Assembly: GCA_028708845.1 (NCBI GenBank)
Contig: JAQVXZ010000004.1
Coordinates: 1-64,000, forward strand
Source: Bacteroidales bacterium
Lineage (GTDB): Bacteria > Bacteroidota > Bacteroidia > Bacteroidales > P3
Length of the DNA stretch: 64,000 nucleotides
Reading direction: 5' to 3'
The notes under the pieces were generated by a model. It did no database searches, was not told the DNA's origin, and saw only the letters and a list, made by a program, of their open reading frames with translations. Shown here in pieces: positions 38,542 to 47,189 of the stretch. Positions within the stretch are counted from its first letter, which is position 1; each line of letters starts with the position of its first letter. The position numbers and the translations under genes are program-made.

Positions 38542-39714
38542 ATGATAGCATTAGAATCTACAATGGGTTTCATGGAATTTATCCAAACCCAACTCGTCCA
38601 ATTTTTTTCCTACACATCATATGGTAACTTTACATTAGGTCATATCATAATGATTGCTATAGGCTGTTTCTTCATAGGTCTTGGAATAATAAAAGAATAC
38701 GAACCATTATTATTAGTCCCTATTGGGTTTGGTATCATTGTTGGGAATATTCCTTTCTATCCTGGCTTACGAACAGGAGTCTATGAAGCAGGCTCAGTTC
38801 TAAATATACTTTATCATGGTGTACAAAACGGATGGTATCCTCCACTCATATTCCTAGGTATTGGTGCCATGACCGACTTCTCAGCCCTTCTTTCCAATCC
38901 AAAACTACTACTAATTGGTGCCGCAGCACAGTTTGGTATTTTTGCAGCTTACGCAATAGCACTTCAACTTGGTTTCACACCAGCAGAAGCAGGAGCAATT
39001 GGTATTATTGGAGGAGCTGATGGTCCAACAGCAATCTTTATTTCATCACAATTAGCACCAGAGCTACTAGGAGCGATAGCCGTTTCGGCATATTCCTATA
39101 TGGCCTTAGTTCCTGTTATTCAGCCGCCAATTATGCGAGCTCTAACTACTAAGAAGGACCGTTTAATTAGGATGAAACGTCCACGTCCAGTATCAAAACT
39201 TGAGAAAGTATTATTCCCTATAATAGCATTCCTCTTAACATGTACCATAGTGCCAACAGGTATTCCTCTTTTAGGTATGCTTTTCTTTGGTAACTTGCTT
39301 AAAGAATCAGGAGTAACCAAGCGTTTAGCTACAGCAGCATCAGGTCCAATTATTGACACAGTAACAATATTAATTGGTCTAACAGTTGGAGCTTCAACTC
39401 AAGCAACATCTTTCCTTAATGCAAAATCAATAGGAATCTTCGCACTAGGAGCATTCTCTTTCGTTGTTGCAACAATAGCAGGGGTATCATTTGTTAAGTT
39501 TATGAACCTATTCTTAAGAGGCGATAACAAAGTTAACCCATTAATTGGAAACTCAGGAGTATCGGCAGTGCCAGATGCTGCACGTGTTTCACAAGTTGTT
39601 GGACAAGAATATGACAGAACAAATCACTTATTAATGCATGCAATGGGACCAAACGTAGCGGGAGTTATGGGGTCAGCAGTTGCAGCAGGTATCTTACTTG
39701 CATTCTTGAAATAA
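38542..39714 (+). CDS. mmdB: sodium-translocating decarboxylase membrane beta subunit
   Basis: 390 residues with about nine to ten hydrophobic segments. The GGADGPTAIF segment (about residue 154) is the conserved Na+-site region of OadB/MmdB/GcdB, and TVTILIGLTVGASTQA near 274 is the second. It decarboxylates carboxybiotin and exports Na+. The gap to the biotin gene is 3 bp. The energy released supports a Na+ gradient also served by Rnf. Confidence 0.96.
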   Translation: MIALESTMGFMEFIQTQLVQFFSYTSYGNFTLGHIIMIAIGCFFIGLGIIKEYEPLLLVPIGFGIIVGNIPFYPGLRTGVYEAGSVLNILYHGVQNGWYPPLIFLGIGAMTDFSALLSNPKLLLIGAAAQFGIFAAYAIALQLGFTPAEAGAIGIIGGADGPTAIFISSQLAPELLGAIAVSAYSYMALVPVIQPPIMRALTTKKDRLIRMKRPRPVSKLEKVLFPIIAFLLTCTIVPTGIPLLGMLFFGNLLKESGVTKRLATAASGPIIDTVTILIGLTVGASTQATSFLNAKSIGIFALGAFSFVVATIAGVSFVKFMNLFLRGDNKVNPLIGNSGVSAVPDAARVSQVVGQEYDRTNHLLMHAMGPNVAGVMGSAVAAGILLAFLK

Positions 39715-39743
39715 GAAGAGAGTAATACAACTAAACTTATATA

Positions 39744-39785
39744 ATATAGGTAATTAATCTCCGAGATTAGTTACCTATATTTTTT
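39744..39785 (+). terminator. intrinsic terminator of the decarboxylase operon
   Basis: ATATAGGTAATTAATCT at 39744-39760 pairs with 39764-39780 (one mismatch) around a CCG loop, with a T run at 39781-39785. Confidence 0.85.
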
Positions 39786-39844
39786 ATATAGACTTGTTGT
39801 CCTATCTCTTAGAGCCCAACTTTTCTTTCTTTGTTTCAATCTCA

Positions 39845-39982
39845 CCACATACCCATGTCGCACTCCCTCACATGGGCATGTCATGGCTCCTGACATGGGT
39901 ATGTCACGTATGCTGACATGGGTATGTGAGCGACCTTGACATGGGCATGTCAGGAACCGTGACATGGGTATGTCATGAGTTT
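39845..39982. repeat. 23-bp tandem array with TGACAT-ATGTCA cores
   Basis: This 451-bp gap between two plus-strand genes holds a terminator, this array and a possible promoter. Six units at 39845, 39868, 39891, 39914, 39937 and 39960 are exactly 23 bp apart. The core is TGACATGGGTATGTCA or the GGGC variant, arms TGACAT/ATGTCA around four bases. The first unit has the opposite orientation (CATACCCATG). Spacers of 7 bp differ in every unit. Flanking sequence (CTTTGTTTCA around 39830, TGATTCTTCATTTAG at 39982) looks like 21-bp-family units. Confidence 0.92.
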
Positions 39983-40164
39983 GATTCTTCATTTAGATAG
40001 TTTGTTTCTTTATTCTAATATCTTATCTCTTTGATTGAGGGTTTTATTACTTTGTTTTTTCAATATATACTTGTGTATTATTGACTTTTGTGTCTTGTTT
40101 TTTATTTTTGAATAACAATTATAATTATTGGCTATTATAATTTTGTACCTTTGCACTTCGAATT

Positions 40165-41517
40165 ATGAGTGAAGATAGAACCCTTTTATTAGAGAGAGAA
40201 GATACCGGCAAGCTATTACTTAAATATGCTTTTCCTGCAATTGTGGCAATGATTGCAGCATCATTATACCATATTGTGGATAGTATTTTTATTGGGCAAA
40301 AGCTAGGAGCCTTAGCAATTTCTGGGCTTGCACTAACATTTCCCCTTATGAACCTGGCTGCAGCTTTTGGCTCCTTGGTAGGGGTAGGGGGTGCAGCAGT
40401 TATGTCTATTCGATTAGGAGAAAGGGATATTGAATCAGCAAAAATGGTTCTTGGAAATGTTGTAATCTTAAACATAATTATAGGAATTGGTCTAACGGTT
40501 TTGATTCTTCCATTCCTTACAGAGGTGCTTTATATGTTTGGAGGGAGTGATGCAACCTTGGGTTTTGCAAGAGAATTTATGTTTATTATTCTTTCTGGTA
40601 ATGTTCTAACATCTCTATATCTTGGACTTAATGCCTTATTACGCTCTTCTGGATACCCAAATTTGGCAATGTATGTAACATTATTCTCAGTAGTTCTAAA
40701 TATCCTTCTTCTTACCTTATTTATTATTATTTTAGATTGGGGAATTGCAGGAGCAGCTTGGGCAACTATTATAGCTCAGTTCGTAGCCTTAGTATGGCTT
40801 ATTTTTATTTTTATGAGAAAAAATAAGGTTATTCACTTCACTAAGGATATATTTAAACTTAAAAAGAAAATTGTTAGAGATATTTTCTCCATTGGCATGT
40901 CTCCATTCCTAATGAACCTAGCAGCAACCGGCGTTGTTATTCTAATTAATTATAGTTTAAGGAAATATGGTGGTGATTTAGCAATTGGTGCTTATGGGAT
41001 AATAAATAGGGTTGCTTTTCTTTTTGTTATGGTGGTGCTAGGTATAACTCAAGGGATGCAACCCATAGTTGGTTATAATTATGGTGCAAAACGCTACGAT
41101 AGGGTCTTAGAGGTGCTTAAGAAAGGAACTATTATGGGAGTAATAACAATGGTAATTGCATTTTTGTCTGTTGAATTCTTCCCTCTAACAATAAGTAAGG
41201 CATTTACAAGTGACCATGAATTAGTTGATATTGCATCAAAAGGATTTAGAATTGTTTTTATCTTATTCCCAATAGTAGGTTTTCAAATTGTTTGTTCAAA
41301 CTTCTTCCAATCGATTGGCAAGGCAAAAAAAGCAATATTCCTTTCCTTAGTTCGCCAGGTAATAGTTCTTATTCCGCTTCTATTTATCCTTCCGTATTAT
41401 TGGGGAGTACAAGGGGTTTGGATAAGTATGCCAGCTTCCGACTTAGCAGCAACAATCATTACAGCTATTCTAATTGCCAAAGAAATCAAGATACTAAAAG
41501 CTCAACCTTTAAGATAG
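40165..41517 (+). CDS. MATE-family efflux transporter
   Basis: 450 residues, about 12 hydrophobic helices in two homologous bundles. The N-terminal half has YHIVDSIFIGQKLGALAISGLALTFP near residues 33-58 and the C-terminal half the GITQGMQPIVGYNYGAKRYDRV signature near 292-313. It is a Na+- or H+-driven exporter of drugs or metabolites; the substrate is not predictable. TACCTTTG at 40146-40153 is a possible -7 element very close to the start. Confidence 0.92.
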   Translation: MSEDRTLLLEREDTGKLLLKYAFPAIVAMIAASLYHIVDSIFIGQKLGALAISGLALTFPLMNLAAAFGSLVGVGGAAVMSIRLGERDIESAKMVLGNVVILNIIIGIGLTVLILPFLTEVLYMFGGSDATLGFAREFMFIILSGNVLTSLYLGLNALLRSSGYPNLAMYVTLFSVVLNILLLTLFIIILDWGIAGAAWATIIAQFVALVWLIFIFMRKNKVIHFTKDIFKLKKKIVRDIFSIGMSPFLMNLAATGVVILINYSLRKYGGDLAIGAYGIINRVAFLFVMVVLGITQGMQPIVGYNYGAKRYDRVLEVLKKGTIMGVITMVIAFLSVEFFPLTISKAFTSDHELVDIASKGFRIVFILFPIVGFQIVCSNFFQSIGKAKKAIFLSLVRQVIVLIPLLFILPYYWGVQGVWISMPASDLAATIITAILIAKEIKILKAQPLR

Positions 41518-41546
41518 TTGATTATATTTATCGTTAAGTAAAGATT

Positions 41547-42116
41547 TTAGGGTTTTAAGCGTTTTAGTAATCGTTTCCCATAATTTATGCTTGCAGGGGT
41601 TCCATTAATAAGTAGCTTTTCAGCGATGGGTATAAGCTCTTCTTTTACCCAAGCATGTTTCTCTGCATAATATAATAGTATTTCTAATTGCCACATCTTT
41701 GTTCCAATTGGAATATCCTTTGCAATTAACCACTTAAAGCATCCTTCAATTATTATTTCATCATTAGATTCTCTAATAGCTTTTTGAATAATTGGGCTAG
41801 CTTTTCCTTTTGCATTAAGTTTAAGGGCTAAGGCAAGCATCCTTCCATAATGGCGAGCACAAGCATAGTTAGGGATAGTATTATAGTCTTTTAGGAGGTC
41901 TTCGATAATCAAATCAATAACTTCAATATCCTTTTCATACATCTTTTCTATTGTCCAGGCTGCATGAAATCCTATTTTTTGTTTCTCTTTAAATGATATA
42001 TCATATAAAACACTAATAGGGAAACACTCCTTTTCGATATCTTTGATTATATCTCTAAGGCAGTCTTTCCCTATTGGCTTATCATAGAACTCAATAAGAT
42101 ATTCTCTTGTTATCAT
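41547..42116 (-). CDS. hypothetical ARM/HEAT-like helical protein
   Basis: 189 residues, predicted almost all-helical, with repeated helix pairs of the DLLKDYNTIPNYACARHYGRMLALALKL type. No enzyme motif and no signal peptide are visible. Homologues in Bacteroidota are often mis-annotated as adenylosuccinate lyase, but no lyase signature is present here. It is 26 bp downstream of the barrel-protein gene on the same strand. Confidence 0.7.
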   Translation of the reverse strand: MITREYLIEFYDKPIGKDCLRDIIKDIEKECFPISVLYDISFKEKQKIGFHAAWTIEKMYEKDIEVIDLIIEDLLKDYNTIPNYACARHYGRMLALALKLNAKGKASPIIQKAIRESNDEIIIEGCFKWLIAKDIPIGTKMWQLEILLYYAEKHAWVKEELIPIAEKLLINGTPASINYGKRLLKRLKP

Positions 42117-42142
42117 TATTGATTATGAATAAATATTAAACC

Positions 42143-43888
42143 CTAGAAAGAAAATGAAGCTCCTATCATTCCCATAAACTTTTGTGAAGGGAAGTTATAG
42201 TATTCCTCATAGCGTTGGAATGCAAGGTTATTTAACTTCACAAATAATGAAAGCTGGTCGCTATACTTATAGTTTACGCTTAGGTTTATATCAATAATTG
42301 GGTCTAAGTTCTTTTCTTCTCCCAAATACATTGCCTTCATTCCTGATTTGAATTGAGGGGTAAGGTCAAAGATTAACTTATTGCCTGCTATATACTGCAA
42401 AGAAAGAGAGGTTGAAAATGTTGGTTTATAGTAAGCAAAGTCTAATAAATCTGTTTTGTATGATTGGAATTCTGCATCAAGGTTTAGAGAAAATACTTTA
42501 ATAACATTATATTCCAAATGTGCTCTAAGATAATATCTAACTGCATCATCATAAACTATATTAAACATATTATTATATTCTGCAAAAGGTTCTAATTGGT
42601 AGAAATGAAGGTCGTTGAAGTTTTGTAGTCCTGCCTCTAAATTAATCCCAAGTTTATTGGAGAAGGTTGAGCTAAGCTTTGCAAATAACTTATAGTTTGA
42701 TGTAGTTTTAATATTAAGAAATGGGCTTATATAAGGGTTGTCAATTCTTATTGTATTTAATGAAATCCTTTCAAGCTTTCCTGTTAAACCTCCCTCAAAA
42801 TATATCTTCTTAGGAATAAGTGGGAAGTATATAATTGCTGTTGGGTAAATATAAAAGTCTTTTTCTTGTCCAAATTCTGTTACAAAATCAACTGCGGTAT
42901 GGAGTTGAAATTTATTTACCTTAAAGTCAAAATAAGGTTTAACGCTAAGAAGTCCTGTGTTGTATTTATTTGTATTGTTTGTAATATAATCTGGTGTAAA
43001 AATCTCTGAAGAGAAATAAGGAGCTGAATTAAAGATTGAAGCGTCATAATTATTTAAAGAATGTAGATATGATAATTTAAGACCCAGTAGTTGTTTGTCA
43101 TTATCAAATAGCTCAAATCTCTTAGAGGCCTCTGCGTCAAACCTAACGTTTAGTTCATTTGATCCCCATTTGCCAAAAAGGTCTTCAATTCCAAAGCTAA
43201 GTTTGTGATTTAATGCATCTTCATTACGGAATAAGCTTTCGTAGTTTGTTTTAAATCCAACATTATGCCAAGAGGTTCTAAAGTCTGAATTATCAATATC
43301 TGCAACCTCATTATTAAATCCGTAATAATAGTTTATTGAATTATTATAATATGCTTTTGCATCAACAAAGAACTTATTCCAAATCTTCTTTCCATAAACA
43401 TTAATATCATTATCAGCAAAATGATTCTTTGGATAATCTTTTATTGACCAGTGAGAAGAGTAATGTCGTGCATGAATGGCGTAGAGTAATGATTTATTCC
43501 TTGTTTCAGAATATAAGCCTTCAAAATAAGGTGTTAGATATGTACCTATTCCTGCCTTAATGTTTCCATTATATAGCATAGAAATAGGCTCTCCCTTAAC
43601 CTTAGCTGCTTTAATCTCTTCAACATTGTATTTTGTAGAAAAGACATTATTCATTATCTCATACTTAAGGTCAGGAATAACAAAGGTAGTATCGAAAATG
43701 CTTGGGTTATCCGAAATCTTCATAGCCTCATTAACCACAGGATCAAACTGGGTTGAAATAATAACACTTTCATTTAAGTTCTGTCTTATATCTCTTTGTA
43801 TAGTATCTTTTATTGGACCTTGAGCCATTAACCCAAAGCTCATTAGAGAAATAAGTATAAATAATTTTATTCTATTTATAGTTTTCAT
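42143..43888 (-). CDS. outer-membrane beta-barrel protein (TonB-dependent-receptor-like)
   Basis: The ATG at 43888 is chosen (581 residues); the longer reading begins at a TTG. A signal peptide ends at about LMAQG, a short periplasmic segment follows (to about residue 90), then alternating aromatic strands to a terminal SFSF. It lacks a plug domain and a TonB box that I can identify, so it is closer to a passive or structural barrel. It is 27 bp after the TPR gene and probably in one operon with it. Confidence 0.8.
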   Translation of the reverse strand: MKTINRIKLFILISLMSFGLMAQGPIKDTIQRDIRQNLNESVIISTQFDPVVNEAMKISDNPSIFDTTFVIPDLKYEIMNNVFSTKYNVEEIKAAKVKGEPISMLYNGNIKAGIGTYLTPYFEGLYSETRNKSLLYAIHARHYSSHWSIKDYPKNHFADNDINVYGKKIWNKFFVDAKAYYNNSINYYYGFNNEVADIDNSDFRTSWHNVGFKTNYESLFRNEDALNHKLSFGIEDLFGKWGSNELNVRFDAEASKRFELFDNDKQLLGLKLSYLHSLNNYDASIFNSAPYFSSEIFTPDYITNNTNKYNTGLLSVKPYFDFKVNKFQLHTAVDFVTEFGQEKDFYIYPTAIIYFPLIPKKIYFEGGLTGKLERISLNTIRIDNPYISPFLNIKTTSNYKLFAKLSSTFSNKLGINLEAGLQNFNDLHFYQLEPFAEYNNMFNIVYDDAVRYYLRAHLEYNVIKVFSLNLDAEFQSYKTDLLDFAYYKPTFSTSLSLQYIAGNKLIFDLTPQFKSGMKAMYLGEEKNLDPIIDINLSVNYKYSDQLSLFVKLNNLAFQRYEEYYNFPSQKFMGMIGASFSF

Positions 43889-43920
43889 ATTCAAAATATA
43901 TTTTAGTATTATTATTGAGT

Positions 43921-46900
43921 TTAATTAGCCTCTGGTAATGGTTTGTTATTTGATTTGCTTCCATCAATAATGATTTCGTCAACCTCTTCTTTTGTTTGCT
44001 TAGCTTTTATCTGAGTCTTTTCTTTAATTGCATTTTCTGCATTCTCAATTGTTTCAATCTTAGCTTTTGCAATATCAACAAGTTCCTCCCCATCATAATT
44101 ATCAACAATACTTTGGTAGGTTTGTTTAGCTATCATATTCTTGTTTTTCTTCACATAAATATCTCCCAATAGAATAATTGATTTTGCCAACCAATACTCA
44201 CTCGTTGGGTTTGCCGAAATTGCTAATATCTGCTTCTCTGCTTCTGCATTCTTTTGATTATTAAAGGCGTTTTCTGCAAAAACATAGTTAGCCTCGCCTG
44301 AGTAATCTCCATTCTTAGACTTCTTTAGCTTGGTAAATTCTTTAAGTGCATTAACTGTATCGCCCATTGAATAATAGCTTTTAGCAATTATATAATTAGC
44401 CTCATCATTTGCTGCACTTGTGTTTTTAGCATTTGAAAGTACTTTTTGAGCAGATGCAATTGCAGTTTCATATTGTGATAAATAGAAATCTGTTCTCATT
44501 ATTCCAACCTCTGCCAAAGCCTTATGATTATTTACTTCGGTTTCTTTTTGTAATCTCTTATATAATTCATTTGCTTGCCTATACTCTTTTGTTTCATAGC
44601 TTATATTTGCAGCATTTAACAAGGAGTTTTCTGTAAACATATTCTTTGGAGCCGAACAAATAAACAAATAAGATATCAAGGCACTGTCTTTTTTGTTTTC
44701 TTTCATTAAACAATCAGCCAAGTAATAGTTAGCATTAACTGAGAAGAAGCCAACAGGAAACTTATTAAGGTAATCTCTAAATCCTTTAATTGATTTCTTG
44801 CACTCCCCACTCATATATAAGTTTTCAGCTGCCTCAAAAGTTATTGAATCCTCTTCATTAACTGTGAAGTTTGCATCAGGGATTGTTTTTATGTATTCAG
44901 AAAACTCATCAACCTTGTTTTGACTAACATAGATTGTTCTTATACTTTTTATCCCAGACTTAGATTCTTCAGTCTTTGGATAAGATTTAACCAATTTGTC
45001 AAGGGTTTTAAGTGCTAAATCATCTTTTCCGTCCTTATAATAAAGCATCCCAATCTTGCTAATTGCTGTTTTGGCATGAATTGATTGTGGATGGTCTTGG
45101 GCAACTTTGGTATAGGTTTGAAGTGCTTTCTCATTTTGTTCTAAAACTAAATAAGCATTGGCAAGTTCAAACAGCATACTAGCCTTATATGAACTATTTG
45201 GGAAATCACTTATTGCTTTTTGCAGAATTGTTGACTTGTTTGCTATGTTTCCTGAGGCTCCTACCGATAATGCTTTCTGATATGTTGCATAGTCAACATC
45301 GATAAGGTTAGCGTTTATAACATAATTATATTCTTTTATTGCATTATTGAAATCTCTTTCCATATAATAACAATCAGCAAGACGGTTATGTGCATCAGAA
45401 ATTAATTGTGGGTGCTCTCCAATGCTTGCATTTAGGAAGCTATTGAAGAAGTCTTTTGCCTTCTTATAGTTCTTTTGTTTAAAGTAATTATACGCCATTG
45501 AGTAATTAGCCTTAGAATAATATGTGCTCTTATTTACATTGGGAACCTTATAGAAAGAATTTAACTCTCTAATTGAACCCTCATAATTACCTAAACGATA
45601 CGAACATTCTCCTCTAAGATAATATGCAGCTGCTGTTAGGTTATTATCAATTTGGTTTTCTAAACTCTTATTAAATAATTGTATTGCTTCCTTATAGTTG
45701 TTTTCGTTAAATACCTCAATACCTCTATTTAATGCAATTCTTTGGTATGCTGCATTAATGGTCTTGCTTCTTGAGGGTAGTTCTTCAATAAGTTTTAGGG
45801 CATGCTGATAGTTCTTCGATGCGCCATATAGTTGGGCTAAGTATTCTTTTACTTCGTTTATCTTGCTCGATTTTGGATAAGTATCGTAATAGAGTTGGAA
45901 TGATTGTAGGGTTTCGTTAAATGGATTAGGTAGCTCATATGATAGCTTGGCAAAGTTAAGAAGGGCATCTTCACTAATTGCTGGGTCAAAACCTAAGGTA
46001 TAGGCTTCCTTAAAAGAAGAACGTGCTGAAACCTTATCGCCTGTCTTAAGATAAGAATATCCAATATTATATAGCGCATGTTGAGAAAGAGAATCGTTAT
46101 TGGTTGAAGCTTTTAATAAGAAAGGAATAGCTTCTTGGTGGTTTCCGCTTTTGTTTAGGGTATAACCTAATAAATAATTATCCTCTGGGGTAGCTGCTGG
46201 ATTATCTTCAACTCCTTTTTTAAGATATGGTATTGCTTCCTCATAGCGTTCAAGCTTACAATATGCCTCACCCAGCATTCTATTTGTTTCATAAGAACGC
46301 TTAGAGTTAGAAAGCTGTGAAAGTTCTGAGGCTTGCTTAACTAATTCGGCATAATTGTTTTGAATATAATAGATTTGAGCTATATAATATGGAGCGATAC
46401 CTTTAAAGTTCCTATCATTCTTTAAGGTTTTAAATTCCTTTAAGGCTGCATCGTATTTCCCTTCTGAATATAATATATGGGCGTAATAATAAGTAGAAGG
46501 TGATGAATACTTGCTTTTTGTGTCTTTGACTTTTGCAAAATAGCCTTTTGCTTGGTCAAAACTATTGATATTGAAAAGGCAATAACCAAGTTTATAATTA
46601 AATTCAAGCTTTTGATCATCCGTTAGGCTTCCATACTCTATCTCGTTATAGGTTTCAATAGCGCTTATGAAGTCATTTTGTTTTTGATAGAAGTTAGCTA
46701 AGCTGAAAAATGCATCATTCTTTCTTACGTTGTTTGGAAAAAGGGTAAGGAATTCCCTGATTTGATTGTCTGCATCATTGTTTTCAAGGTTAGAGGCTGC
46801 AATTGCTTTATAGAAATAAGCATCTGCAAGGTCTGATTTATTGCCTGTTTTAAACAAATCAATATAATTAACATATTGTTGGTAGGCTGCAGCGTATTTT

Positions 46901-47031
46901 TGTTCGTTTAAAAATGCTTTTGCATCATCTAAGATTCGTTGAGGTTCTTTTATAGCTTCAGTTTTCTGAGCCATAAGGCTAAAACTAAATACATTGCATA
47001 AAAAGATAAGAGCTAAAAGTTTTCTGTTCAT
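43921..47031 (-). CDS. large exported tetratricopeptide-repeat protein
   Basis: The ATG at 47031 is used (1036 residues); the longer reading starts at a GTG. A signal peptide ends at about SLMAQ. Essentially the whole length consists of TPR/Sel1-like helix pairs (for example SYLKTGDKVSARSSFKEAY and NAYLVLEQNEKALQTYTKVA). A charged Lys/Glu tail ends the protein. It is periplasmic or surface-associated and likely a scaffold. It is followed directly by an outer-membrane barrel gene, which suggests a functional pair. Confidence 0.88.
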   Translation of the reverse strand: MNRKLLALIFLCNVFSFSLMAQKTEAIKEPQRILDDAKAFLNEQKYAAAYQQYVNYIDLFKTGNKSDLADAYFYKAIAASNLENNDADNQIREFLTLFPNNVRKNDAFFSLANFYQKQNDFISAIETYNEIEYGSLTDDQKLEFNYKLGYCLFNINSFDQAKGYFAKVKDTKSKYSSPSTYYYAHILYSEGKYDAALKEFKTLKNDRNFKGIAPYYIAQIYYIQNNYAELVKQASELSQLSNSKRSYETNRMLGEAYCKLERYEEAIPYLKKGVEDNPAATPEDNYLLGYTLNKSGNHQEAIPFLLKASTNNDSLSQHALYNIGYSYLKTGDKVSARSSFKEAYTLGFDPAISEDALLNFAKLSYELPNPFNETLQSFQLYYDTYPKSSKINEVKEYLAQLYGASKNYQHALKLIEELPSRSKTINAAYQRIALNRGIEVFNENNYKEAIQLFNKSLENQIDNNLTAAAYYLRGECSYRLGNYEGSIRELNSFYKVPNVNKSTYYSKANYSMAYNYFKQKNYKKAKDFFNSFLNASIGEHPQLISDAHNRLADCYYMERDFNNAIKEYNYVINANLIDVDYATYQKALSVGASGNIANKSTILQKAISDFPNSSYKASMLFELANAYLVLEQNEKALQTYTKVAQDHPQSIHAKTAISKIGMLYYKDGKDDLALKTLDKLVKSYPKTEESKSGIKSIRTIYVSQNKVDEFSEYIKTIPDANFTVNEEDSITFEAAENLYMSGECKKSIKGFRDYLNKFPVGFFSVNANYYLADCLMKENKKDSALISYLFICSAPKNMFTENSLLNAANISYETKEYRQANELYKRLQKETEVNNHKALAEVGIMRTDFYLSQYETAIASAQKVLSNAKNTSAANDEANYIIAKSYYSMGDTVNALKEFTKLKKSKNGDYSGEANYVFAENAFNNQKNAEAEKQILAISANPTSEYWLAKSIILLGDIYVKKNKNMIAKQTYQSIVDNYDGEELVDIAKAKIETIENAENAIKEKTQIKAKQTKEEVDEIIIDGSKSNNKPLPEAN

Positions 47032-47140
47032 AATTATATTATTTTTCACGGGATAAAATTACACAATTATAACGAAATAGAGCCAATGAATTGGTATATT
47101 TTTCAACATAAAAAAGTTAAACACTTACCTTTGTATGAAT

Positions 47141-47176
47141 AAAACCCCTTAAACATGGATTTGTATAAGGGGTTTT
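47141..47176 (-). terminator. terminator downstream of the frameshifted T9SS cargo gene
   Basis: AAAACCCCTT at 47141-47150 and AAGGGGTTTT at 47167-47176 form a perfect 10-bp stem. It lies between the stop at 47190 and the start of the TPR gene, so the two genes are separately transcribed. Confidence 0.75.
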
Positions 47177-47189
47177 AGGGGGCTTTATC

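Noticed and set aside
39845-39982. CRISPR array
   Set aside because: The unit is 23 bp with 7-bp spacers. CRISPR spacers are normally 26 bp or longer, repeats are longer, and no cas gene is nearby. The other arrays have the same objection.
39771-39992. 73-residue minus-strand open frame containing repeated PMS/TCPC motifs
   Set aside because: Its sequence is the translation of the 23-bp tandem array; there is no promoter or plausible start context.
41547-42116. Adenylosuccinate lyase
   Set aside because: This name is often transferred to homologues, but the 189-residue protein has only helical-repeat sequence and no fumarase/lyase signature.
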